NCBI GenBank assembly: GCA_032622095.1
Contig: CP136069.1
Span: 166,708,394-166,772,393 of the forward strand
Direction: 5' to 3'
Source: Siphonodentalium dalli
Lineage: Eukaryota > Mollusca > Scaphopoda > Gadilida > Siphonodentaliidae
DNA: 64,000 bases
Shown: piece after piece, positions 38,098-53,579 of the stretch
Numbering within the stretch: the stretch's first letter is position 1
How the letters are laid out: each line of letters begins with the position of its first letter
Position numbers and translations under genes: made by a program
Notes under the pieces: model-generated
The model's input: the letters and a program-made list of their open reading frames with translations, nothing else
Databases searched by the model: none
What the model was told of the DNA's origin: nothing

Positions 38098-41000
38098 TAT
38101 ACTTCCATATTAAAATATGGAAGTATAATAAGGGAATCGCGCGAAATTGATTGGTATGTCGATATTATGGTTTATTGACATTTCTGTGTTCAGTTGGAAC
38201 GTTCTGGTGTGACCTCCACCCATGCCTCGAAATTTGGTGACGTGGATAGAAAAGTCGCCATATATCGGCCAATTTTCGAGATATCGAGCTAATGTTTGCG
38301 TCATTGTGTTCGTATGCGATGCCCCTTTATTATTTAGCGGGGTTCTGGTAAGGTATTGTGGCGATATTTTACTATGTAGGCCAATATGTATGTTGTTCAG
38401 TACATACTTTTCGAATATCTCTGGCCTCTATCGACATAATACGGCAAGTGGGTAATCGTTTAGAAGTACTAGAAATTCCCCATCGGATGACACCAAAAAC
38501 GTGACGATTGGTTGAAGGAATTTAAATCCACAGTGCATCTTCTGTAAACTTGATAAGAATGAAGTGGCCACACTTTCTACATTTGTCAACCGATTCATAA
38601 AATTCACTCATAATGGTCCTCAGTACATATTATAGATACTTCACAACAATTTTGGTTCAAATCGGAGACAATAAAAAAATGACAAATTTTGACCCCTTCC
38701 CTAGTGCGGACAAATTTCATTGGATCTTGGTCAAAATTTCACCATTTCTTCTTCTCTCTATGGACAACACACTCACATAAACCAAATCCAGTTTATATGC
38801 GTCGTCTAGGAGGAGATAGAGTCATAAGCACTTTCTCCTCAATTGATGTATGAATACAATTTTCGATGGTCTGTAACTTGGACATTTCTCAACCGATTTA
38901 CAAAATTCTTTCAGGAGGATCATTAGTACGTCCTATAGATACACGACAGTAAAAATAGTTGAAATCATCGCAATAAAAATTTGCGAAAATTTTGCCCCCA
39001 CCTAAACCCCAAAAATATAAGTCCGTCCCTGTTCAAAACTTTTTTTCGTATCAAGTTGCTAATGATTAACTGCATAGAAGCTCTCAAATTTGGATATCCT
39101 GCATGCCATAGCCAGACACAGGATATGAAATAAATCGAGTTTTGCTAACCATGGGCGACAACTCTGTGGCGAAAGCGCGGACATAAATTGTAATGCATTC
39201 ACCCAATAGGGCATACTGAGTTGTACATATGGTCCAAATTTGGAGTCTCTGCTGCTCATATTTTTCGAGATACAGCAAACCCATTTGTTCACAAAAGGGG
39301 AGATAACTCTGAAAATCAAGCGCGGACAATATCCTATATAGTCTATTGACCTAGAATTATTATAGGTCTATATACGTACGAAATTCCAGATCTCTATATA
39401 TTGTACTTCCAGAGATATAAGAGTTACAAAAGTGCTAAGAATAATAATAATAATATTGGAAAAAAATAATAAATTGAATAACAATATACTTCCATATTAA
39501 AATATGGAAGTATAATAAGGGAATCGCGCGAAATTGATTGGTATGTCGATATTATGGTTTATTGACATTTCTGTGTTCAGTTGGAACGTTCTGGTGTGAC
39601 CTCCACCCATGCCTCGAAATTTGGTGACGTGGATAGAAAAGTCGCCATATATCGGCCAATTTTCGAGATATCGAGCTAATTTTTGCGTCATTGTGTTCGT
39701 ATGCGATGCCCCTTTATTATTTAGCGGGGTTCTGGTAAGGTATTGTGGCGATATTTTACTATGTAGGCCAATATGTATGTTGTTCAGTACATACTTTTCG
39801 AATATCTCTGGCCTCTATCGACATAATACGGCAAGTGGGTAATCGTTTAGAAGTACTAGAAATTCCCCATCGGATGACACCAAAAACGTGACGATTGGTT
39901 GAAGGAATTTAAATCCACAGTGCATCTTCTGTAAACTTGATAAGAATGAAGTGGCCACACTTCCTACATTTGTCAACCGATTCATAAAATTCACTCATAA
40001 TGGTCCTCAGTACATATTATAGATACTTCACAACAATTTTGGTTCAAATCGGAGACAATAAAAAAATGACAAATTTTGACCCCTTCCCTAGTGCGGACAA
40101 ATTTCATTGGATCTTGGTCAAAATTTCACCATTTCTTCTTCTCTCTATGGACAACACACTCACATAAACCAAATCCAGTTTATATGCGTCGTCTAGGAGG
40201 AGATAGAGTCATAAGCACTTTCTCCTCAATTGATGTATGAATACAATTTTCGATGGTCTGTAACTTGGACATTTCTCAACCGATTTACAAAATTCTTTCA
40301 GGAGGATCATTAGTACGTCCTATAGATACACGACAGTAAAAATAGTTGAAATCATCGCAATAAAAATTTGCGAAAATTTTGCCCCCACCTAAACCCCAAA
40401 AATATAAGTCCGTCCCTGTTCAAAACTTTTTTTCGTATCAAGTTGCTAATGATTAACTGCATAGAAGCTCTCAAATTTGGATATCCTGCATGCCATAGCC
40501 AGACACAGGATATGAAATAAATCGAGTTTTGCTAACCATGGGCGACAACTCTGTGGCGAAAGCGCGGACATAAATTGTAATGCATTCACCCAATAGGGCA
40601 TACTGAGTTGTACATATGGTCCAAATTTGGAGTCTCTGCTGCTCATATTTTTCGAGATACAGCAAACCCATTTGTTCACAAAAGGGGAGATAACTCTGAA
40701 AATCAAGCGCGGACAATATCCTATATAGTCTATTGACCTAGAATTATTATAGGTCTATATACGTACGAAATTCCAGATCTCTATATATTGTACTTCCAGA
40801 GATATAAGAGTTACAAAAGTGCTAAGAATAATAATAATAATATTGGAAAAAAATAATAAATTGAATAACAATATACTTCCATATTAAAATATGGAAGTAT
40901 AATAAGGGAATCGCGCGAAATTGATTGGTATGTCGATATTATGGTTTATTGACATTTCTGTGTTCAGTTGGAACGTTCTGGTGTGACCTCCACCCATGCC

Positions 41001-42258
41001 TCGAAATTTGGTGACGTGGATAGAAAAGTCGCCATATATCGGCCAATTTTCGAGATATCGAGCTAATTTTTGCGTCATTGTGTTCGTATGCGATGCCCCT
41101 TTATTATTTAGCGGGGTTCTGGTAAGGTATTGTGGCGATATTTTACTATGTAGGCCAATATGTATGTTGTTCAGTACATACTTTTCGAATATCTCTGGCC
41201 TCTATCGACATAATACGGCAAGTGGGTAATCGTTTAGAAGTACTAGAAATTCCCCATCGGATGACACCAAAAACGTGACGATTGGTTGAAGGAATTTAAA
41301 TCCACAGTGCATCTTCTGTAAACTTGATAAGAATGAAGTGGCCACACTTTCTACATTTGTCAACCGATTCATAAAATTCACTCATAATGGTCCTCAGTAC
41401 ATATTATAGATACTTCACAACAATTTTGGTTCAAATCGGAGACAATAAAAAAATGACAAATTTTGACCCCTTCCCTAGTGCGGACAAATTTCATTGGATC
41501 TTGGTCAAAATTTCACCATTTCTTCTTCTCTCTATGGACAACACACTCACTTAAACCAAATCCAGTTTATATGCGTCGTCTAGGAGGAGATAGAGTCATA
41601 AGCACTTTCTCCTCAATTGATGTATGAATACAATTTTCGATGGTCTGTAACTTGGACATTTCTCAACCGATTTACAAAATTCTTTCAGGAGGATCATTAG
41701 TACGTCCTATAGATACACGACAGTAAAAATAGTTGAAATCATCGCAATAAAAATTTGCGAAAATTTTGCCCCCACCTAAACCCCAAAAATATAAGTCCGT
41801 CCCTGTTCAAAACTTTTTTTCGTATCAAGTTGCTAATGATTAACTGCATAGAAGCTCTCAAATTTGGATATCCTGCATGCCATAGCCAGACACAGGATAT
41901 GAAATAAATCGAGTTTTGCTAACCATGGGCGACAACTCTGTGGCGAAAGCGCGGACATAAATTGTAATGCATTCACCCAATAGGGCATACTGAGTTGTAC
42001 ATATGGTCCAAATTTGGAGTCTCTGCTGCTCATATTTTTCGAGATACAGCAAACCCATTTGTTCACAAAAGGGGAGATAACTCTGAAAATCAAGCGCGGA
42101 CAATATCCTATATAGTCTATTGACCTAGAATTATTATAGGTCTATATACGTACGAAATTCCAGATCTCTATATATTGTACTTCCAGAGATATAAGAGTTA
42201 CAAAAGTGCTAAGAATAATAATAATAATATTGGAAAAAAATAATAAATTGAATAACAA

Positions 42259-42353
42259 TATACTTCCATATTAAAATATGGAAGTATAATAATATTGGAA
42301 AAAAATAATAAATTGAATAACAATATACTTCCATATTAAAATATGGAAGTATA
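42259..42353. repeat. Doubled 65-bp palindrome module (1)
   Basis: A 65-bp module from AATATTGGAAAAAAATAATA to the end of the palindrome is repeated directly, so that two palindromes lie at 42259-42288 and 42324-42353. It defines the start of the higher-order repeat. The same arrangement occurs at 47872-47966 and 53485-53579. Confidence 0.95.
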
Positions 42354-45300
42354 ATAAGGGAATCGCGCGAAATTGATTGGTATGTCGATATTATGGTTTA
42401 TTGACATTTCTGTGTTCAGTTGGAACGTTCTGGTGTGACCTCCACCCATGCCTCGAAATTTGGTGACGTGGATAGAAAAGTCGCCATATATCGGCCAATT
42501 TTCGAGATATCGAGCTAATTTTTGCGTCATTGTGTTCGTATGCGATGCCCCTTTATTATTTAGCAGGGTTCTGGTAAGGTATTGTGGCGATATTTTACTA
42601 TGTAGGCCAATATGTATGTTGTTCAGTACATACTTTTCGAATATCTCTGGCCTCTATCGACATAATACGGCAAGTAGGTAATCATTTAGAAGTACTAGAA
42701 ATTCCCCATCGGATGACACCAAAAACGTGACGATTGGTTGAAGGAATTTAAATCCACAGTGCATCTTCTGTAAACTTGATAAGAATGAAGTGGCCACACT
42801 TTCTACATTTGTCAACCGATTCACAAAATTCACTCATAATGGCCCTCAGTACATATTATAGATACTTCACAACAATTTTGGTTCAAATCGGAGACAATAA
42901 AAAAATGACAAATTTTGACCCCTTCCCTAGTGCGGACAAATTTCATTGGATCTTGGTCAAAATTTCACCATTTCATCTTCTCTCTATGGACAACACACTC
43001 ACATAAACTAAATCCAGTTTATATGCGTCGTCTAGGAGGAGATAGAGTCATAAGCACTTTCTCCTCAATTGATGTATGAATACAATTTTCGATGGTCTGT
43101 AACTTGGACATTTCTCAACCGATTTACAAAATTCTTTCAGGAGGATCATTAGTACGTCCTATAGATACACGACAGTAAAAATAGTTGAAATCATCGCAAT
43201 AAAAATTTGCGAAAATTTTGCCCCCACCTAAACCCCAAAAATATAAGTCCGTCCCTGTTCAAAACTTTTTTTCGTATCAAGTTGCTAATGATTAACTGCA
43301 TAGAAGCTCTCAAATTTGGATATCCTGCATGCCATAGCCAGACACAGGATATGAAATAAATCGAGTTTTGCTAACCATGGGCGACAACTCTGTGGCGAAA
43401 GCGCGGACATAAATTGTAATGCATTCACCCAATAGGGCATACTGAGTTGTACATATGGTCCAAATTTGGAGTCTCTGCTGCTCATATTTTTCGAGATACA
43501 GCAAACCCATTTGTTCACAAAAGGGGAGATAACTCTGAAAATCAAGCGCGGACAATATCCTATATAGTCTATTGACCTAGAATTATTATAGGTCTATATA
43601 CGTACGAAATTCCAGATCTCTATATATTGTACTTCCAGAGATATAAGAGTTACAAAAGTGCTAAGAATAATAATAATAATATTGGAAAAAAATAATAAAT
43701 TGAATAACAATATACTTCCATATTAAAATATGGAAGTATAATAAGGGAATCGCGCGAAATTGATTGGTATGTCGATATTATGGTTTATTGACATTTCTGT
43801 GTTCAGTTGGAACGTTCTGGTGTGACCTCCACCCATGCCTCGAAATTTGGTGACGTGGATAGAAAAGTCGCCATATATCGGCCAATTTTCGAGATATCGA
43901 GCTAATTTTTGCGTCATTGTGTTCGTATGCGATGCCCCTTTATTATTTAGCGGGGTTCTGGTAAGGTATTGTGGCGATATTTTACTATGTAGGCCAATAT
44001 GTATGTTGTTCAGTACATACTTTTCGAATATCTCTGGCCTCTATCGACATAATACGGCAAGTGGGTAATCGTTTAGAAGTACTAGAAATTCCCCATCGGA
44101 TGACACCAAAAACGTGACGATTGGTTGAAGGAATTTAAATCCACAGTGCATCTTCTGTAAACTTGATAAGAATGAAGTGGCCACACTTTCTACATTTGTC
44201 AACCGATTCATAAAATTCACTCATAATGGTCCTCAGTACATATTATAGATACTTCACAACAATTTTGGTTCAAATCGGAGACAATAAAAAAATGACAAAT
44301 TTTGACCCCTTCCCTAGTGCGGACAAATTTCATTGGATCTTGGTCAAAATTTCACCATTTCTTCTTCTCTCTATGGACAACACACTCACATAAACCAAAT
44401 CCAGTTTATATGCGTCGTCTAGGAGGAGATAGAGTCATAAGCACTTTCTCCTCAATTGATGTATGAATACAATTTTCGATGGTCTGTAACTTGGACATTT
44501 CTCAACCGATTTACAAAATTCTTTCAGGAGGATCATTAGTACGTCCTATAGATACACGACAGTAAAAATAGTTGAAATCATCGCAATAAAAATTTGCGAA
44601 AATTTTGCCCCCACCTAAACCCCAAAAATATAAGTCCGTCCCTGTTCAAAACTTTTTTTCGTATCAAGTTGCTAATGATTAACTGCATAGAAGCTCTCAA
44701 ATTTGGATATCCTGCATGCCATAGCCAGACACAGGATATGAAATAAATCGAGTTTTGCTAACCATGGGCGACAACTCTGTGGCGAAAGCGCGGACATAAA
44801 TTGTAATGCATTCACCCAATAGGGCATACTGAGTTGTACATATGGTCCAAATTTGGAGTCTCTGCTGCTCATATTTTTCGAGATACAGCAAACCCATTTG
44901 TTCACAAAAGGGGAGATAACTCTGAAAATCAAGCGCGGACAATATCCTATATAGTCTATTGACCTAGAATTATTATAGGTCTATATACGTACGAAATTCC
45001 AGATCTCTATATATTGTACTTCCAGAGATATAAGAGTTACAAAAGTGCTAAGAATAATAATAATAATATTGGAAAAAAATAATAAATTGAATAACAATAT
45101 ACTTCCATATTAAAATATGGAAGTATAATAAGGGAATCGCGCGAAATTGATTGGTATGTCGATATTATGGTTTATTGACATTTCTGTGTTCAGTTGGAAC
45201 GTTCTGGTGTGACCTCCACCCATGCCTCGAAATTTGGTGACGTGGATAGAAAAGTCGCCATATATCGGCCAATTTTCGAGATATCGAGCTAATTTTTGCG

Positions 45301-47871
45301 CAATTGTGTTCGTATGCGATGCCCCTTTATTATTTAGCGGGGTTCTGGTAAGGTATTGTGGCGATATTTTACTATGTAGGCCAATATGTATGTTGTTCAG
45401 TACATACTTTTCGAATATCTCTGGCCTCTATCGACATAATACGGCAAGTGGGTAATCGTTTAGAAGTACTAGAAATTCCCCATCGGATGACACCAAAAAC
45501 GTGACGATTGGTTGAAGGAATTTAAATCCACAGTGCATCTTCTGTAAACTTGATAAGAATGAAGTGGCCACACTTTCTACATTTGTCAACCGATTCATAA
45601 AATTCACTCATAATGGTCCTCAGTACATATTATAGATACTTCACAACAATTTTGGTTCAAATCGGAGACAATAAAAAAATGACAAATTTTGACCCCTTCC
45701 CTAGTGCGGACAAATTTCATTGGATCTTGGTCAAAATTTCACCATTTCTTCTTCTCTCTATGGACAACACACTCACTTAAACCAAATCCAGTTTATATGC
45801 GTCGTCTAGGAGGAGATAGAGTCATAAGCACTTTCTCCTCAATTGATGTATGAATACAATTTTCGATGGTCTGTAACTTGGACATTTCTCAACCGATTTA
45901 CAAAATTCTTTCAGGAGGATCATTAGTACGTCCTATAGATACACGACAGTAAAAATAGTTGAAATCATCGCAATAAAAATTTGCGAAAATTTTGCCCCCA
46001 CCTAAACCCCAAAAATATAAGTCCGTCCCTGTTCAAAACTTTTTTTCGTATCAAGTTGCTAATGATTAACTGCATAGAAGCTCTCAAATTTGGATATCCT
46101 GCATGCCATAGCCAGACACAGGATATGAAATAAATCGAGTTTTGCTAACCATGGGCGACAACTCTGTGGCGAAAGCGCGGACATAAATTGTAATGCATTC
46201 ACCCAATAGGGCATACTGAGTTGTACATATGGTCCAAATTTGGAGTCTCTGCTGCTCATATTTTTCGAGATACAGCAAACCCATTTGTTCACAAAAGGGG
46301 AGATAACTCTGAAAATCAAGCGCGGACAATATCCTATATAGTCTATTGACCTAGAATTATTATAGGTCTATATACGTACGAAATTCCAGATCTCTATATA
46401 TTGTACTTCCAGAGATATAAGAGTTACAAAAGTGCTAAGAATAATAATAATAATATTGGAAAAAAATAATAAATTGAATAACAATATACTTCCATATTAA
46501 AATATGGAAGTATAATAAGGGAATCGCGCGAAATTGATTGGTATGTCGATATTATGGTTTATTGACATTTCTGTGTTCAGTTGGAACGTTCTGGTGTGAC
46601 CTCCACCCATGCCTCGAAATTTGGTGACGTGGATAGAAAAGTCGCCATATATCGGCCAATTTTCGAGATATCGAGCTAATTTTTGCGTCATTGTGTTCGT
46701 ATGCGATGCCCCTTTATTATTTAGCGGGGTTCTGGTAAGGTATTGTGGCGATATTTTACTATGTAGGCCAATATGTATGTTGTTCAGTACATACTTTTCG
46801 AATATCTCTGGCCTCTATCGACATAATACGGCAAGTGGGTAATCGTTTAGAAGTACTAGAAATTCCCCATCGGATGACACCAAAAACGTGACGATTGGTT
46901 GAAGGAATTTAAATCCACAGTGCATCTTCTGTAAACTTGATAAGAATGAAGTGGCCACACTTTCTACATTTGTCAACCGATTCATAAAATTCACTCATAA
47001 TGGTCCTCAGTACATATTATAGATACTTCACAACAATTTTGGTTCAAATCGGAGACAATAAAAAAATGACAAATTTTGACCCCTTCCCTAGTGCGGACAA
47101 ATTTCATTGGATCTTGGTCAAAATTTCACCATTTCTTCTTCTCTCTATGGACAACACACTCACATAAACCATATCCAGTTTATATGCGTCGTCTAGGAGG
47201 AGATAGAGTCATAAGCACTTTCTCCTCAATTGATGTATGAATACAATTTTCGATGGTCTGTAACTTGGACATTTCTCAACCGATTTACAAAATTCTTTCA
47301 GGAGGATCATTAGTACGTCCTATAGATACACGACAGTAAAAATAGTTGAAATCATCGCAATAAAAATTTGCGAAAATTTTGCCCCCACCTAAACCCCAAA
47401 AATATAAGTCCGTCCCTGTTCAAAACTTTTTTTCGTATCAAGTTGCTAATGATTAACTGCATAGAAGCTCTCAAATTTGGATATCCTGCATGCCATAGCC
47501 AGACACAGGATATGAAATAAATCGAGTTTTGCTAACCATGGGCGACAACTCTGTGGCGAAAGCGCGGACATAAATTGTAATGCATTCACCCAATAGGGCA
47601 TACTGAGTTGTACATATGGTCCAAATTTGGAGTCTCTGCTGCTCATATTTTTCGAGATACAGCAAACCCATTTGTTCACAAAAGGGGAGATAACTCTGAA
47701 AATCAAGCGCGGACAATATCCTATATAGTCTATTGACCTAGAATTATTATAGGTCTATATACGTACGAAATTCCAGATCTCTATATATTGTACTTCCAGA
47801 GATATAAGAGTTACAAAAGTGCTAAGAATAATAATAATAATATTGGAAAAAAATAATAAATTGAATAACAA
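42259..47871 (+). repeat. Higher-order repeat copy 1 (5613 bp, four monomers)
   Basis: Order: a doubled palindrome (42259 and 42324), an R-class monomer with AAACTAAATCC, then three G-class monomers starting at 43711, 45098 and 46485. The second of these G monomers carries CACTTAAACC. The total is 65 + 4 x 1387 = 5613. Private changes are GCGCAATTGTG near 45299 and AACCATATCC near 47168. Confidence 0.9.
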
Positions 47872-47966
47872 TATACTTCCATATTAAAATATGGAAGTAT
47901 AATAATATTGGAAAAAAATAATAAATTGAATAACAATATACTTCCATATTAAAATATGGAAGTATA
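47872..47966. repeat. Doubled 65-bp palindrome module (2)
   Basis: Palindromes at 47872-47901 and 47937-47966, exactly 5613 bp after the first doublet. Confidence 0.95.
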
Positions 47967-50900
47967 ATAAGGGAATCGCGCGAAATTGATTGGTATGTCG
48001 ATATTATGGTTTATTGACATTTCTGTGTTCAGTTGGAACGTTCTGGTGTGACCTCCACCCATGCCTCGAAATTTGGTGACGTGGATAGAAAAGTCGCCAT
48101 ATATCGGCCAATTTTCGAGATATCGAGCTAATTTTTGCGTCATTGTGTTCGTATGCGATGCCCCTTTATTATTTAGCAGGGTTCTGGTAAGGTATTGTGG
48201 CGATATTTTACTATGTAGGCCAATATGTATGTTGTTCAGTACATACTTTTCGAATATCTCTGGCCTCTATCGACATAATACGGCAAGTAGGTAATCATTT
48301 AGAAGTACTAGAAATTCCCCATCGGATGACACCAAAAACGTGACGATTGGTTGAAGGAATTTAAATCCACAGTGCATCTTCTGTAAACTTGATAAGAATG
48401 AAGTGGCCACACTTTCTACATTTGTCAACCGATTCACAAAATTCACTCATAATGGCCCTCAGTACATATTATAGATACTTCACAACAATTTTGGTTCAAA
48501 TCGGAGACAATAAAAAAATGACAAATTTTGACCCCTTCCCTAGTGCGGACAAATTTCATTGGATCTTGGTCAAAATTTCACCATTTCATCTTCTCTCTAT
48601 GGACAACACACTCACATAAACTAAATCCAGTTTATATGCGTCGTCTAGGAGGAGATAGAGTCATAAGCACTTTCTCCTCAATTGATGTATGAATACAATT
48701 TTCGATGGTCTGTAACTTGGACATTTCTCAACCGATTTACAAAATTCTTTCAGGAGGATCATTAGTACGTCCTATAGATACACGACAGTAAAAATAGTTG
48801 AAATCATCGCAATAAAAATTTGCGAAAATTTTGCCCCCACCTAAACCCCAAAAATATAAGTCCGTCCCTGTTCAAAACTTTTTTTCGTATCAAGTTGCTA
48901 ATGATTAACTGCATAGAAGCTCTCAAATTTGGATATCCTGCATGCCATAGCCAGACACAGGATATGAAATAAATCGAGTTTTGCTAACCATGGGCGACAA
49001 CTCTGTGGCGAAAGCGCGGACATAAATTGTAATGCATTCACCCAATAGGGCATACTGAGTTGTACATATGGTCCAAATTTGGAGTCTCTGCTGCTCATAT
49101 TTTTCGAGATACAGCAAACCCATTTGTTCACAAAAGGGGAGATAACTCTGAAAATCAAGCGCGGACAATATCCTATATAGTCTATTGACCTAGAATTATT
49201 ATAGGTCTATATACGTACGAAATTCCAGATCTCTATATATTGTACTTCCAGAGATATAAGAGTTACAAAAGTGCTAAGAATAATAATAATAATATTGGAA
49301 AAAAATAATAAATTGAATAACAATATACTTCCATATTAAAATATGGAAGTATAATAAGGGAATCGCGCGAAATTGATTGGTATGTCGATATTATGGTTTA
49401 TTGACATTTCTGTGTTCAGTTGGAACGTTCTGGTGTGACCTCCACCCATGCCTCGAAATTTGGTGACGTGGATAGAAAAGTCGCCATATATCGGCCAATT
49501 TTCGAGATATCGAGCTAATTTTTGCGTCATTGTGTTCGTATGCGATGCCCCTTTATTATTTAGCGGGGTTCTGGTAAGGTATTGTGGCGATATTTTACTA
49601 TGTAGGCCAATATGTATGTTGTTCAGTACATACTTTTCGAATATCTCTGGCCTCTATCGACATAATACGGCAAGTGGGTAATCGTTTAGAAGTACTAGAA
49701 ATTCCCCATCGGATGACACCAAAAACGTGACGATTGGTTGAAGGAATTTAAATCCACAGTGCATCTTCTGTAAACTTGATAAGAATGAAGTGGCCACACT
49801 TTCTACATTTGTCAACCGATTCATAAAATTCACTCATAATGGTCCTCAGTACATATTATAGATACTTCACAACAATTTTGGTTCAAATCGGAGACAATAA
49901 AAAAATGACAAATTTTGACCCCTTCCCTAGTGCGGACAAATTTCATTGGATCTTGGTCAAAATTTCACCATTTCTTCTTCTCTCTATGGACAACACACTC
50001 ACATAAACCAAATCCAGTTTATATGCGTCGTCTAGGAGGAGATAGAGTCATAAGCACTTTCTCCTCAATTGATGTATGAATACAATTTTCGATGGTCTGT
50101 AACTTGGACATTTCTCAACCGATTTACAAAATTCTTTCAGGAGGATCATTAGTACGTCCTATAGATACACGACAGTAAAAATAGTTGAAATCATCGCAAT
50201 AAAAATTTGCGAAAATTTTGCCCCCACCTAAACCCCAAAAATATAAGTCCGTCCCTGTTCAAAACTTTTTTTCGTATCAAGTTGCTAATGATTAACTGCA
50301 TAAAAGCTCTCAAATTTGGATATCCTGCATGCCATAGCCAGACACAGGATATGAAATAAATCGAGTTTTGCTAACCATGGGCGACAACTCTGTGGCGAAA
50401 GCGCGGACATAAATTGTAATGCATTCACCCAATAGGGCATACTGAGTTGTACATATGGTCCAAATTTGGAGTCTCTGCTGCTCATATTTTTCGAGATACA
50501 GCAAACCCATTTGTTCACAAAAGGGGAGATAACTCTGAAAATCAAGCGCGGACAATATCCTATATAGTCTATTGACCTAGAATTATTATAGGTCTATATA
50601 CGTACGAAATTCCAGATCTCTATATATTGTACTTCCAGAGATATAAGAGTTACAAAAGTGCTAAGAATAATAATAATAATATTGGAAAAAAATAATAAAT
50701 TGAATAACAATATACTTCCATATTAAAATATGGAAGTATAATAAGGGAATCGCGCGAAATTGATTGGTATGTCGATATTATGGTTTATTGACATTTCTGT
50801 GTTCAGTTGGAACGTTCTGGTGTGACCTCCACCCATGCCTCGAAATTTGGTGACGTGGATAGAAAAGTCGCCATATATCGGCCAATTTTCGAGATATCGA

Positions 50901-53484
50901 GCTAATTTTTGCGTCATTGTGTTCGTATGCGATGCCCCTTTATTATTTAGCGGGGTTCTGGTAAGGTATTGTGGCGATATTTTACTATGTAGGCCAATAT
51001 GTATGTTGTTCAGTACATACTTTTCGAATATCTCTGGCCTCTATCGACATAATACGGCAAGTGGGTAATCGTTTAGAAGTACTAGAAATTCCCCATCGGA
51101 TGACACCAAAAACGTGACGATTGGTTGAAGGAATTTAAATCCACAGTGCATCTTCTGTAAACTTGATAAGAATGAAGTGGCCACACTTTCTACATTTGTC
51201 AACCGATTCATAAAATTCACTCATAATGGTCCTCAGTACATATTATAGATACTTCACAACAATTTTGGTTCAAATCGGAGACAATAAAAAAATGACAAAT
51301 TTTGACCCCTTCCCTAGTGCGGACAAATTTCATTGGATCTTGGTCAAAATTTCACCATTTCTTCTTCTCTCTATGGACAACACACTCACTTAAACCAAAT
51401 CCAGTTTATATGCGTCGTCTAGGAGGAGATAGAGTCATAAGCACTTTCTCCTCAATTGATGTATGAATACAATTTTCGATGGTCTGTAACTTGGACATTT
51501 CTCAACCGATTTACAAAATTCTTTCAGGAGGATCATTAGTACGTCCTATAGATACACGACAGTAAAAATAGTTGAAATCATCGCAATAAAAATTTGCGAA
51601 AATTTTGCCCCCACCTAAACCCCAAAAATATAAGTCCGTCCCTGTTCAAAACTTTTTTTCGTATCAAGTTGCTAATGATTAACTGCATAGAAGCTCTCAA
51701 ATTTGGATATCCTGCATGCCATAGCCAGACACAGGATATGAAATAAATCGAGTTTTGCTAACCATGGGCGACAACTCTGTGGCGAAAGCGCGGACATAAA
51801 TTGTAATGCATTCACCCAATAGGGCATACTGAGTTGTACATATGGTCCAAATTTGGAGTCTCTGCTGCTCATATTTTTCGAGATACAGCAAACCCATTTG
51901 TTCACAAAAGGGGAGATAACTCTGAAAATCAAGCGCGGACAATATCCTATATAGTCTATTGACCTAGAATTATTATAGGTCTATATACGTACGAAATTCC
52001 AGATCTCTATATATTGTACTTCCAGAGATATAAGAGTTACAAAAGTGCTAAGAATAATAATAATAATATTGGAAAAAAATAATAAATTGAATAACAATAT
52101 ACTTCCATATTAAAATATGGAAGTATAATAAGGGAATCGCGCGAAATTGATTGGTATGTCGATATTATGGTTTATTGACATTTCTGTGTTCAGTTGGAAC
52201 GTTCTGGTGTGACCTCCACCCATGCCTCGAAATTTGGTGACGTGGATAGAAAAGTCGCCATATATCGGCCAATTTTCGAGATATCGAGCTAATTTTTGCG
52301 TCATTGTGTTCGTATGCGATGCCCCTTTATTATTTAGCGGGGTTCTGGTAAGGTATTGTGGCGATATTTTACTATGTAGGCCAATATGTATGTTGTTCAG
52401 TACATACTTTTCGAATATCTCTGGCCTCTATCGACATAATACGGCAAGTGGGTAATCGTTTAGAAGTACTAGAAATTCCCCATCGGATGACACCAAAAAC
52501 GTGACGATTGGTTGAAGGAATTTAAATCCACAGTGCATCTTCTGTAAACTTGATAAGAATGAAGTGGCCACACTTTCTACATTTGTCAACCGATTCATAA
52601 AATTCACTCATAATGGTCCTCAGTACATATTATAGATACTTCACAACAATTTTGGTTCAAATCGGAGACAATAAAAAAATGACAAATTTTGACCCCTTCC
52701 CTAGTGCGGACAAATTTCATTGGATCTTGGTCAAAATTTCACCATTTCTTCTTCTCTCTATGGACAACACACTCACATAAACCAAATCCAGTTTATATGC
52801 GTCGTCTAGGAGGAGATAGAGTCATAAGCACTTTCTCCTCAATTGATGTATGAATACAATTTTCGATGGTCTGTAACTTGGACATTTCTCAACCGATTTA
52901 CAAAATTCTTTCAGGAGGATCATTAGTACGTCCTATAGATACACGACAGTAAAAATAGTTGAAATCATCGCAATAAAAATTTGCGAAAATTTTGCCCCCA
53001 CCTAAACCCCAAAAATATAAGTCCGTCCCTGTTCAAAACTTTTTTTCGTATCAAGTTGCTAATGATTAACTGCATAGAAGCTCTCAAATTTGGATATCCT
53101 GCATGCCATAGCCAGACACAGGATATGAAATAAATCGAGTTTTGCTAACCATGGGCGACAACTCTGTGGCGAAAGCGCGGACATAAATTGTAATGCATTC
53201 ACCCAATAGGGCATACTGAGTTGTACATATGGTCCAAATTTGGAGTCTCTGCTGCTCATATTTTTCGAGATACAGCAAACCCATTTGTTCACAAAAGGGG
53301 AGATAACTCTGAAAATCAAGCGCGGACAATATCCTATATAGTCTATTGACCTAGAATTATTATAGGTCTATATACGTACGAAATTCCAGATCTCTATATA
53401 TTGTACTTCCAGAGATATAAGAGTTACAAAAGTGCTAAGAATAATAATAATAATATTGGAAAAAAATAATAAATTGAATAACAA
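47872..53484 (+). repeat. Higher-order repeat copy 2 (5613 bp, four monomers)
   Basis: Same order and length as copy 1: doubled palindrome at 47872 and 47937, R monomer with AAACTAAATCC, then G monomers at 49324, 50711 (with CACTTAAACC) and 52098. One private change is GCATAAAAGCTC near 50300. A third copy begins at 53485 with the doubled palindrome and an R monomer but passes into C1 near 54200. Confidence 0.9.
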
Positions 53485-53579
53485 TATACTTCCATATTAA
53501 AATATGGAAGTATAATAATATTGGAAAAAAATAATAAATTGAATAACAATATACTTCCATATTAAAATATGGAAGTATA
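53485..53579. repeat. Doubled 65-bp palindrome module (3)
   Basis: Palindromes at 53485-53514 and 53550-53579, 5613 bp after the second doublet. The monomer that follows starts as R-class C2 and ends as C1. Confidence 0.95.
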
